Assembly (NCBI GenBank): GCA_027297025.1
Contig: JAPUIM010000259.1
Coordinates: 1 to 6,498 of the forward strand
Direction of reading: 5' to 3'
Origin: Bacteroidota bacterium
GTDB taxonomy: Bacteria > Bacteroidota > Bacteroidia > Cytophagales > Cyclobacteriaceae
DNA: 6,498 nt
Positions 1 through 6,498 of the stretch are shown in pieces (within the stretch, counting starts at the first letter, position 1; each line of letters starts with the position of its first letter). The position numbers were made by a program, and so were the translations under genes. A model generated the notes under the pieces. It saw only the letters and a list, made by a program, of their open reading frames with translations, made no database searches and was not told the origin of the DNA.

Positions 1-277
1 TACCAGGGCTTTTGGTACAACAGTTGTATTTGGATTTGTTGCCGGTACAGAAGCAACATTTAACAGTCAAAATTTCTTCTTTATGCAAAAAACTTTAAAA
101 GGCTCTATGGCTTCTGATAAAGAAGATTTGGAATGGGGTCTTGAGCAGGTAAAAGCAGGAAAAATAAAGACTTCTTTAGATAGAACTTTTGCTTTAGGCG
201 ATGCGGCTGAAGCACATCAATTTGTAAGTGAAGGTAAGGTCAAGGGAAATGTGGTTTTGTTGCCTTGGGCTGTTTAA
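1..277 (+). CDS. Medium-chain dehydrogenase/reductase (quinone oxidoreductase / zinc-type alcohol dehydrogenase family), C-terminal part
   Basis: This is the 3' end of a gene that begins left of the window; codons are in frame from base 2 and stop at TAA 275-277, leaving 91 residues. The first visible residues (TRAFGTTVVFGFVAG) fit a late beta strand of the Rossmann nucleotide-binding fold. They are followed by the family's 'F..K.LKGSMAS' segment and then a 'L..V.AGKIKT.LDRTF.L.DAAEAH.FV..GKVKGNVVL' tail. That tail is typical of NAD(P)H-dependent oxidoreductases of the MDR superfamily, which reduce quinones, enones or aldehydes in the cytoplasm. Family members are usually about 320-345 residues, so roughly the last quarter is present. 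The catalytic and zinc-ligand region lies outside the window, so the exact subfamily and substrate cannot be told. An ATG at 83 is internal and is not the start. The gene converges on the efflux operon and has its own terminator, so a functional link to the pump is unlikely. Confidence 0.9.
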   Translation, partial: TRAFGTTVVFGFVAGTEATFNSQNFFFMQKTLKGSMASDKEDLEWGLEQVKAGKIKTSLDRTFALGDAAEAHQFVSEGKVKGNVVLLPWAV

Positions 278-295
278 TCGATATTATTCTTAGCT

Positions 296-330
296 AAGAT
301 CCTGTACCATTTAAGGTGCAGGATCTTTTT
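296..330 (+). terminator. Rho-independent terminator of the dehydrogenase gene
   Basis: An 11-base arm at 298-308 (GATCCTGTACC) pairs with 315-325 (GGTGCAGGATC) around a 6-base loop (309-314). The stem can be extended by A-T pairs at 296-297 with 326-327. A run of five T follows at 326-330. The hairpin starts about 20 bases after the stop codon of the + strand gene. The single non-Watson-Crick position (T305 with G318) is a U-G wobble in the + strand RNA but becomes a C-A mismatch in the - strand RNA. The - strand side also lacks a good T run, so the hairpin serves mainly the rightward gene. Confidence 0.88.
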
Positions 331-377
331 AATATTCCTGAAATTTGAGTTTACCACCGAAAAACTAGTCAACTGCA

Positions 378-390
378 GCTAATAATTAGC
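378..390. repeat. Short perfect inverted repeat just after the permease stop codon
   Basis: GCTAAT-A-ATTAGC is a 6-base inverted repeat around a single central base. It begins one base beyond the TGA stop (392-394) of the leftward permease gene. On the - strand a run of five T (positions 364-360) follows about 13 bases later. The arms are AT-rich and a one-base loop cannot form as drawn, so it is at best a weak transcript-end hairpin for the efflux operon. The rest of the convergent gap 331-377 shows no gene or other signal. Confidence 0.3.
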
Positions 391-391
391 C

Positions 392-3300
392 TCAACCCTT
401 ATAATCCGTAAAACTCACCCTATATAGCAATCTGTACATTACCGGAACAAAGCCTAGAGTAAGTATGGTAGCGAAGATTAAACCTGAAATAATGGCCACA
501 GCCATGGGTTCGAACATCGGTCCTCCTCCTAGATACAGTGGAACCAGACCCAAGAAGGTGGTTGCTGTAGTGAGTAATATTGGCCTAAACCGCTGAAGCG
601 CCGCCGTAATAATTGCCTCTGGTGGAGGCCGTTTAAATTCTTCAAGTTCAATCTGGATACGGTCGATCATCACAATAGCATTGTTGATCACTATACCTGA
701 CAAAGAAATGACCCCGAGGAAAGTAATGAAGCCAAAGTATGAATTAAACACCAATAACCCAATGACCACGCCCATTAAGCCTAGAGGAATTGTGATAAGT
801 ATGATGAACACCTTTCTGAAACTATTGAACTGGCTCACTAACAACAATAATATGATCAAACCACCTATGGGCAACTTCTCTGCAATAGATAGATTGCCCT
901 TTTCTGAAGACTCTATTTCTCCGCCCAATTCGTAACCGTAACCCACTGGCCATGATTTTGTCTCTTCTTCCAACCAAGGTTCGAGATCGGCTTTAATGAT
1001 ATTGATGGCAGTGAACCCCTCTTCCACCTGTGAGTTGACTGTTACCGTTTTGTACCTGTCCCTTCTCCTGATCACAGCAGGTTGCCATTCGATTTCGATG
1101 TCTGCTACCTGCAGCAATGGAACCGAACGCCCAGTCTGCTGTGCATAAATGCTCAAGCTCTCCAGCTTACCAAAATCTTCCCGATCAGCGGCCACATTTC
1201 GCATGGTTATGGGAATTATCTTCTCATCTTCGCGAAACTCTCCGGTTTGAAACCCACTCAACACAGTTTGCAGGGAAATTGCAATATCCTGATTGGTTAC
1301 TCCGGCTAATCTCGCCCGGGTTTGATTAATGTTGATAAAGATCTTCCTGGTGCGTATGCCCCAGTTGTCCATTATGTTTTTACACCCCGGGGTTTCCCTC
1401 ATCTTTGCTTTGACAATAGCCACATATTCGAATATCTTATCAGCTTCTTTGCCACTTATTCTGATTTCAATGGGATCGGTGACAGGTGGTCCGTTGATCA
1501 GGGAGGAAGCTACAACATTGATATCCGGGTACCTTTCATTGCAAAAAGTTTCAATTTTATTAACAATTACTCCATTCTTTTGCCAGTCACTAGTGTTCAG
1601 CAGCATGTAGGAATTTTCTGGGCTAGGCGGATCAGGATTGTAGGCGAGTGTATACTTTGGTGCGCTTGAACCGATCCAGGAAACCCAGTTTTCAATACCC
1701 ACCGACCTTTTTTGGTTAGTCACAAGACTATCGGTTATAAATTGCTCAATTTCGGCAATCACGGCCTCATTCTTTTCAATAGTGGTACCAATAGGAAAGT
1801 CTATCTTCACAGTAACCATATTTCTATCCTTATCGGGGAAAAATTTCTTAGGAACCAAGCCAAAAAGGCTCATAATGCCTATAAACGCCACGACTATTGC
1901 AATGAGGAAAAGAGCAGGCTTTTTCAAAATGAAGATCAGGAATGCCTTATACTTTTCAAGAATTTTATTTTTCTTCCGTTTATCAGCTGTCTTTGGCTTA
2001 ATTCTCAAATATTGTACACACAGCAAGGGGATCATTGTGAGTGACAATGCCCATGAAACCAGGAGTGCAATAGTCACTACTTTAAACAATGAGGCGGTAT
2101 ATTCCCCAACCACGGACTGGGCCAAAAATATGGGCAAAAACGCCGCTGAAGTAGTCAAAGATGCGGTTAGTAAAGGAATTCTCAGCTCCTTTGCAGATTC
2201 AATAGCCGCGGGCAAAGATTTCTCACCGTTTTCCATTCTGACCATGATCGACTCGGTCATAACGATGGCATTGTCCACCAACATGCCCAATGAGATAATC
2301 AAGGCTGCCAGAGATATTTGATCAAGGCCGATACTAAAGATGCCCATTACGAACAGGCTAATCACCATAGTTGTTGGAATAAGACTAGCCACCACCATTC
2401 CCGTTCGAAAGCCCAGAAAAATCAGCATGACCCCAAGAACTACAGCGATCGCTAGAAGCAAATTACTAGTGAAGTCGTTCACCTTATTCTCAACAATAAT
2501 ATGCTGATAGGCCACAAAATCGAATTCGATCCCTATAGGATAGACGCTCTCCAGATAGCGAATTCTCTCCTCAACCTGCGTTCCAAGCTCGATAATATTT
2601 CCACCTTCCCTCAATGAGATAGCAAGTGCCAAACCCTGAGTACCGTTGATATTCGTTTTGGAAGCTACGGGATCGACATATCCCCGATAGATTTTGGCAA
2701 AATCACCCAGGTAGACAACATCAGAAGAATTTGGAACGGGAACTATAGTTTTTTCCAACTCTTCTACCGATTCAAAATTTCCCGAAGGCTCAAGTGCAAT
2801 TCTTTCATCAGCAATTCTAATATTTCCTCCGGGGATGATGATATTCCGCGAATCAAGGATGCTTTTCAACATAAAAGTACTAAGTCCCAGCTCACTAAGT
2901 TTTGCGTTGTCATACTCGACAAAGATGCGCTCATCCTGGTCACCTGATATCTCCACTTTGGCTGAATTAGGAAGGTTAAGTAATTCATCCCGAACCTCAT
3001 CAGCAATATCCTTTAGATCGGCATAGTTATATCCCTCCCCTGTCAGGCCGATAATGATACCAAAAACATCACCATATTCATCGTTGACCAAAGGTCCAAT
3101 GATGCCATCTGGAAGGTAGCTTCTTACTTTGTCGATTTTTCGCCTCAGGTTGTCCCATATGGGCCTCATATCATTTTCACTCTCTTTGATATTAACGAAA
3201 ATCGTAGAAATACCAGTCTTGTTATCGCTGGTGACAAAATCGAGCTCGGGTATTTCCTGAATGACTTTTTCTAGTGGGTCCGAAACCAGTAATTCCATTC

Positions 3301-3472
3301 TTTCAGGACTTGCTCCTGGGAATATGGTTACCACACTTGCTACTCGAACAATAAATCCAGGGTCCTCGTTTCTGGACATTTTGTTGTAGGTGCTGATGCC
3401 GGCCAGAAACAGCACAATCAGAACGGTGTAGGTTATGCGATTGTTTTTAATGGAAAACTCGGTGATGGTCAT
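392..3472 (-). CDS. RND-family efflux pump, inner-membrane permease subunit (AcrB/TriC-like)
   Basis: This 1026-residue protein is a proton-driven inner-membrane transporter, close to the ~1030-1050 residues usual for the family. It has the duplicated RND layout: TM1 near 12-28, a large periplasmic porter/docking loop ~30-333, TM2-TM6 ~336-486, a basic cytoplasmic linker ~491-517, TM7 ~519-538, a second periplasmic loop ~540-866, and TM8-TM12 ~867-1015. TM4 carries LGMLVDNAIVMTE, so the first proton-relay Asp is D400, while the second Asp of AcrB (D408) is replaced by N401. In TM10 the position of AcrB K940 is N930 (INNAIVMID). The R..RPILLTT motif of TM11 is kept (R961, T968). Motifs such as SRNEDP (33-38) and GPLVNDEYGDVFG (126-138) recall, from memory, the TriC-like branch; the substrate cannot be inferred. 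The ATG start gives the expected short cytoplasmic N-terminus and lies 13 bases after the adaptor stop, with no Shine-Dalgarno sequence. It is the last gene of the operon, ending in TGA. Confidence 0.96.
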   Translation of the reverse strand: MTITEFSIKNNRITYTVLIVLFLAGISTYNKMSRNEDPGFIVRVASVVTIFPGASPERMELLVSDPLEKVIQEIPELDFVTSDNKTGISTIFVNIKESENDMRPIWDNLRRKIDKVRSYLPDGIIGPLVNDEYGDVFGIIIGLTGEGYNYADLKDIADEVRDELLNLPNSAKVEISGDQDERIFVEYDNAKLSELGLSTFMLKSILDSRNIIIPGGNIRIADERIALEPSGNFESVEELEKTIVPVPNSSDVVYLGDFAKIYRGYVDPVASKTNINGTQGLALAISLREGGNIIELGTQVEERIRYLESVYPIGIEFDFVAYQHIIVENKVNDFTSNLLLAIAVVLGVMLIFLGFRTGMVVASLIPTTMVISLFVMGIFSIGLDQISLAALIISLGMLVDNAIVMTESIMVRMENGEKSLPAAIESAKELRIPLLTASLTTSAAFLPIFLAQSVVGEYTASLFKVVTIALLVSWALSLTMIPLLCVQYLRIKPKTADKRKKNKILEKYKAFLIFILKKPALFLIAIVVAFIGIMSLFGLVPKKFFPDKDRNMVTVKIDFPIGTTIEKNEAVIAEIEQFITDSLVTNQKRSVGIENWVSWIGSSAPKYTLAYNPDPPSPENSYMLLNTSDWQKNGVIVNKIETFCNERYPDINVVASSLINGPPVTDPIEIRISGKEADKIFEYVAIVKAKMRETPGCKNIMDNWGIRTRKIFININQTRARLAGVTNQDIAISLQTVLSGFQTGEFREDEKIIPITMRNVAADREDFGKLESLSIYAQQTGRSVPLLQVADIEIEWQPAVIRRRDRYKTVTVNSQVEEGFTAINIIKADLEPWLEEETKSWPVGYGYELGGEIESSEKGNLSIAEKLPIGGLIILLLLVSQFNSFRKVFIILITIPLGLMGVVIGLLVFNSYFGFITFLGVISLSGIVINNAIVMIDRIQIELEEFKRPPPEAIITAALQRFRPILLTTATTFLGLVPLYLGGGPMFEPMAVAIISGLIFATILTLGFVPVMYRLLYRVSFTDYKG

Positions 3473-3485
3473 ACCAAGGAGCGAT

Positions 3486-4580
3486 TTACTGAAGAATTTT
3501 GACTTTCATGCCATCCGTGATTTTACTAACACCAGCCGTGACCACACGATCCCCTTCTTTCAGGCCAGTTAATATCTCAATGCCATCATTCGTCAGTTGA
3601 CCAATTGTAACGCTCCTTTTTTCAATGCTACCAAACTCCGGGGCACTTTGATCAGGATTTATAACAAAGACAAATTTGCCTTCCACATCCTCGCTTACTG
3701 CAAATGCGGATACTATCATTTTATCCTCGAATTCCTCGTAGATAAATTTAAAAAACACATCAACGGCCATGCCGGGCCTTATTTGATCATCGGGATCTGT
3801 GATCTTAATGATGACCGGATAGGTAGTTTGGGCACGTCCGGTAGTGAAGGACACTTCTGACACTATCCCGCTGTATTCCTTATCAGAAATGACGGTAAAG
3901 ATGATTTTGACCTTGTTGCCAACTTTAACTCTTGATATGTACAGTTCGGGAATAGCAACATTAACTTCAATATCGGAGTCCGAATTAAGGACTACAATAC
4001 GTTGGCCGGCTTGAACATTTTCATTTTTCTCAACAAAAACATCTGCGATCACGCCATTTACAGGGGCATATAATTTCGTGTAGCTTACCTGAAGCTCGGC
4101 CAGCTTCCTGCGTTGTTTGGCAGATTTCTCAGATGCCTTGGCAGATTCGTAGGCTGATTGTGCCGCCTCATAGTCACTAAGCGAAGCGTTGTTATTTTCA
4201 TACAAAAGTGTAAAGCGTTCAAAATTTCTCTCTGCATTATCCTCCACGGCATCCGCATTCTTTACGGTCGCCCGGGCATCCTCCAAGTACAACCGGTAAT
4301 CCGAGGCATCAATCGCAGCAATTAACTCACCTGCTTTCAATTGTTGTCCCACCTTGGCATCGAACTGTTGTATCGTGCCAGATACCTTGAAGCTCAACTT
4401 GGTTTCAAATCCCGGCTGAGCAACTCCTGAGAAGATCCTGGTCATTTGACCTCCTGCTTCTGCCACTGTTTGAAACCTTACAGGACGGATCACCTCCTCT
4501 TTTTTCTCCTCTTTTGAGCAGCTGGAGAAAATGGTCAATGCTGTTAAGATGACCAGATTTGCTTTCCAGATATAATTCAT
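3486..4580 (-). CDS. RND efflux periplasmic adaptor (membrane fusion protein), lipoprotein
   Basis: This 364-residue adaptor links the permease to the outer-membrane factor in the periplasm. Residues 1-20 form a lipoprotein signal (K6, hydrophobic 9-18, then FSS) with acylated Cys21. Next come the first half of the lipoyl/barrel-sandwich domain (~57-95, KVSGTI and VGQQLKAGELIA), an alpha-helical hairpin (~96-167) and the second lipoyl half (~168-200, APVNGVIADVFVEKNENVQAGQ). A beta-barrel (~203-278, with RPGMAVDV at 268-275) and a membrane-proximal domain (~285-364, ending in LKEGDRVVTAG and DGMKVKI) follow. The hairpin tip keeps R122, L126 and S133, with the same spacing as R128/L132/S139 of AcrA, the RLS contact to TolC-type proteins. 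The hairpin is short, as expected for RND rather than MacA or EmrA partners. The ATG is 22 bases after the upstream TAA and is chosen because it gives an intact lipoprotein signal; no Shine-Dalgarno is seen. CSKEEKKEE after cleavage is unusually charged. No gene symbol is assigned because the substrate branch is unknown. Confidence 0.95.
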   Translation of the reverse strand: MNYIWKANLVILTALTIFSSCSKEEKKEEVIRPVRFQTVAEAGGQMTRIFSGVAQPGFETKLSFKVSGTIQQFDAKVGQQLKAGELIAAIDASDYRLYLEDARATVKNADAVEDNAERNFERFTLLYENNNASLSDYEAAQSAYESAKASEKSAKQRRKLAELQVSYTKLYAPVNGVIADVFVEKNENVQAGQRIVVLNSDSDIEVNVAIPELYISRVKVGNKVKIIFTVISDKEYSGIVSEVSFTTGRAQTTYPVIIKITDPDDQIRPGMAVDVFFKFIYEEFEDKMIVSAFAVSEDVEGKFVFVINPDQSAPEFGSIEKRSVTIGQLTNDGIEILTGLKEGDRVVTAGVSKITDGMKVKILQ

Positions 4581-4602
4581 TGAAATAGTGTTTTTAGTCC
4601 CA

Positions 4603-6498
4603 TTAATGTTTTTTCATATATTCCTCCAATCTATCAAAGTAATCATCTCTTTCGGTCTCCGAAGCAAGGAATTTAAACTCACCAACCGCCCGTTGAACGG
4701 ATAGTAAATCTATTACAAACTCATATCCCGCATTCGAGGCCAACTGTTGTGCATTGAGAGACGCATTCTGAGCATCAATTAACTGTACTACCGATGCCAA
4801 ACCTTTGGCATAGGCATCCTGCACCAATGCAAAATTCTTAACAGCAGACACTGCTGCATCGCGACTGAGTTGTATGTTGGCAAAAGACGCTCCTGTAAAC
4901 TCCATGGCGTTTCGAATTCTTTGACTTAACAAAAGTTCCAAATTGTCCCTTTCTTGCTGGATCCGCTCCAGGTTCAGGGTGGCCTGTTGGTATTGAGAAG
5001 TTCGTTTCAATCCTGTGAATAACGGGAAGGACGCTTGCAGGCCAACATTCCAAAGTACATCATTGGGTTGTGAAATAGATGGCCCTCCCAATCCTGAAAG
5101 ATCAAGCCCCATGGTGCCGGCACCACCACGATCAATGAAATAATCAAATCCGGCCTGAAACCCAATGGTCGGGGTATAGAACAATCTTTTGTTCAACAAT
5201 TGTAGCCTCTCCTGGGCACTTATAACTGCTGCAATTTGCTTCAGTTCAGGTAGGTTCCGTTTGCCTTCTTCTACCAGAAACATAGTTAGATCTTTTATCA
5301 AACCCGGACTGGTGATAAAAGGAGCAAATCTTGGATTGTACACAAGAAGTGATGGGTCGTTGAGATCTACTTCTACAGTACGAAATGGTTCATCCAAAGG
5401 CCGATTAAGTATCCTGTTCAAATCAATTTCAGCGTTTTTGCGCAGGGCTTGTACATTGTTGAGGTCCTGTTTTACAAATGCTATTTCACTTTCCCATCGA
5501 AAAAGATCGGAAGGACCCGAGAAACCCACATCCTGACGAACCTGCTCCAGTTCAAGATTTCTTCTTGTCAGTCTTAGGTTTTCCTTTTGGATTCTTTCAA
5601 AAGTTTTTGTCCGCATCAAATTTAGATATGCTGTAGCTGCCTCCAGAATAATATTAAGCCTAGTGACATCTCGGCTGTGCTCCAGTGCTTCTTGTTGATA
5701 TTTTTGAATATTTACATTGGCTGTGGCCTGCTCAGAATAAATGAGCTGGGAAAGTGATGTGGAACCAAAGGTTAGTCTTTCAGGTTGGGAACCAAAGCTC
5801 GATATAGCCCTGTCCTCGTCAATGATCCGTGTGTTAACACCTACACCCCACTGAGGTAATAAAATTGATCTTGCCTGGCTGATATTCTTTTCGCCAGCCT
5901 CAATCGATTTATTGGCAATCGCTAAATCCCAATTCGATTCAAGGGCTTCCTCAATGGCCATTTTTATATCGATCACTCTTGAAATTGTTTCATCTTCTTC
6001 ATTCAACAATTCTGCTTCAGAAAGAAAACTAAAGTCAGGACTGTAGTCGATCTGTCTTGCGGTGGCCATGTTAATGGTAAACCTTTCATTATATTCCAGA
6101 TTAACAGAAATATCTCCCGGATCAATATCATCAAGGATGCGTTGCACACTCAAGGCCACCCTTCTGCCCAGCCTATCGGTATTCGTTTCCGCCGCCACTC
6201 CAGCCAAAACGCCCAATTCTACTATGGTCCGTCCGAAAAGGGCAAATGAAGGTAATTTACGTTCATTGATAGCGTCGATGATCTTTCGCTGTTCTGTCTC
6301 GTCCGTAGTTAAAAGGGCGGTGTAGTATATGGCATCATAACCCTGATCTAGACTGGCAATGACTTCATCAGTGGCATCCCCAACCGGGATAAATTCATAG
6401 GTCGCGTTGATCTTTCCCGGGAAGATCTCCTCGAAGAACTTATCCAAATGTTCAAATTCTTCTCGTATATGGCGATCTATTAGAATTCCTAGCTTCTT
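4603..6498 (-). CDS. TolC-family outer-membrane efflux factor with N-terminal substrate-binding-protein-like domain (5' end outside window)
   Basis: The gene enters from the right edge: all 17 codons from 6498 to the apparent TTG start at 6447 are open and sensible (KKLGILIDRHIREEFEHL), so the true start is further right. Residue 1 is taken as the codon at 6496-6498; 631 residues are visible. Residues 1-~165 resemble the C-terminal lobe of ABC_sub_bind proteins: a KKLGILID strand, YDAIYYTAL, LPSFALFGR, GVLAGVAAETNTDRLGRRVA, then a conserved NLEYNERFTINMATAR-type ending. Residues ~175-600 form two OEP repeats, each with helices, a pair of beta strands (~243-257; ~482-502) and long helices. The periplasmic tips are VGFSGPSDL (324-332) and GLASVVQLID (566-575), matching TolC GLVAITDV and GTSTVLDV. 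The tail (DDYFDRLEEYMKKH) is short and charged. The protein forms the outer-membrane exit duct for the adaptor and permease encoded downstream. A signal peptide and the first lobe are expected outside the window. The TolC part is near-certain; the N-terminal assignment rests on pattern recognition. Confidence 0.93.
   Translation of the reverse strand, partial: KKLGILIDRHIREEFEHLDKFFEEIFPGKINATYEFIPVGDATDEVIASLDQGYDAIYYTALLTTDETEQRKIIDAINERKLPSFALFGRTIVELGVLAGVAAETNTDRLGRRVALSVQRILDDIDPGDISVNLEYNERFTINMATARQIDYSPDFSFLSEAELLNEEDETISRVIDIKMAIEEALESNWDLAIANKSIEAGEKNISQARSILLPQWGVGVNTRIIDEDRAISSFGSQPERLTFGSTSLSQLIYSEQATANVNIQKYQQEALEHSRDVTRLNIILEAATAYLNLMRTKTFERIQKENLRLTRRNLELEQVRQDVGFSGPSDLFRWESEIAFVKQDLNNVQALRKNAEIDLNRILNRPLDEPFRTVEVDLNDPSLLVYNPRFAPFITSPGLIKDLTMFLVEEGKRNLPELKQIAAVISAQERLQLLNKRLFYTPTIGFQAGFDYFIDRGGAGTMGLDLSGLGGPSISQPNDVLWNVGLQASFPLFTGLKRTSQYQQATLNLERIQQERDNLELLLSQRIRNAMEFTGASFANIQLSRDAAVSAVKNFALVQDAYAKGLASVVQLIDAQNASLNAQQLASNAGYEFVIDLLSVQRAVGEFKFLASETERDDYFDRLEEYMKKH
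6006..6498 (-). other. ABC_sub_bind-like periplasmic ligand-binding lobe fused to the outer-membrane factor
   Basis: This marks the coding stretch for residues 1-~165 of the outer-membrane factor. It reads as an alpha/beta lobe beginning with a buried strand (LGILI), then an amphipathic helix, a second strand and the YDAIYY strand where ABC_sub_bind proteins have 'D.(I/L)Y'. The 'R.VALSVQRILDDIDPGDI' helix-turn corresponds to the family's 'G...A..A..IL.G..P.DIPV' segment. No stop or frameshift separates it from the TolC domain. In known proteins this fold binds small ligands such as amino acids in the periplasm and also occurs as a sensor module. The ligand here is unknown. Confidence 0.7.

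Noticed and set aside
83..277. A small 64-residue gene starting at ATG 83
   Set aside because: The same frame is open to the left edge and reads as a continuous MDR-family C-terminus, so ATG 83 is an internal Met.
1322..1669. A 115-codon open frame on the + strand, overlapped by another frame at 1329-1610
   Set aside because: Both are antisense to the second periplasmic loop of the permease; overlapping shadows in two frames argue against a real gene.
1782..2321. A 179-codon open frame on the + strand
   Set aside because: It lies entirely antisense to the permease gene over TM segments and linker, shows no recognisable domain, and is best explained as a shadow of the real coding frame.
392..3472. 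Heavy-metal (CusA-type) RND exporter
   Set aside because: The TM4 motif is VDN rather than the VDAA of CusA, the adaptor shows no metal-binding Met/His-rich stretch, and no metal regulator or CusF-like gene is nearby.
4581..4602. An internal promoter between the outer-membrane factor and the adaptor
   Set aside because: The 22-base gap is too short for one and contains no convincing -7/-33 elements; co-transcription is simpler.
4838..5053. A 71-codon frame on the - strand
   Set aside because: It overlaps the TolC domain on the same strand in another frame and has no recognisable domain.
5189..5536. A 115-codon open frame on the + strand
   Set aside because: It is antisense to the well-supported TolC domain, with no recognisable domain or start signal.

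Overview
The window looks like a piece of a Bacteroidota chromosome. This is inferred from three things: moderately AT-rich DNA, gene starts with no Shine-Dalgarno sequence even where the intergenic gap is only 13-22 bases, and the style of the encoded proteins (an efflux adaptor lipoprotein with a Cys-Ser-Lys-Glu-Glu N-terminus, and an OMF-adaptor-RND gene order). No rRNA, tRNA, CRISPR array, insertion sequence or integrase is visible.

Layout. The left edge (1-277, + strand) holds the last 91 codons of a medium-chain dehydrogenase/reductase (quinone oxidoreductase or zinc-type alcohol dehydrogenase family). A clear intrinsic terminator follows at 296-330. A short convergent intergenic region runs to 391. 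The rest of the window is one leftward (- strand) operon for a tripartite efflux pump. Read in the direction of transcription it contains an outer-membrane factor gene entering from the right edge (6498-4603), an adaptor lipoprotein (4580-3486) and an inner-membrane RND permease (3472-392). The gaps are 22 and 13 bases. The operon promoter and the N-terminus of the first protein lie outside the window.

How the genes work together. The RND permease takes up substrate from the periplasm or membrane using the proton gradient. The adaptor bridges the permease and the outer-membrane tunnel, and the TolC-like factor carries substrate across the outer membrane. Substrate is unknown; the permease N-terminus resembles, from memory, the TriC-like branch rather than classical AcrB.

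The most unusual point is in the outer-membrane factor. Its first ~165 visible residues are not TolC-like. They look like the C-terminal lobe of a periplasmic substrate-binding protein of the ABC_sub_bind (TrpX-like) type, in frame with a complete two-repeat TolC domain. The apparent TTG start at 6447 is not the true start, because the frame stays open to the edge and those upstream codons complete the lobe. The pump may therefore have a ligand-binding domain built into its exit duct.
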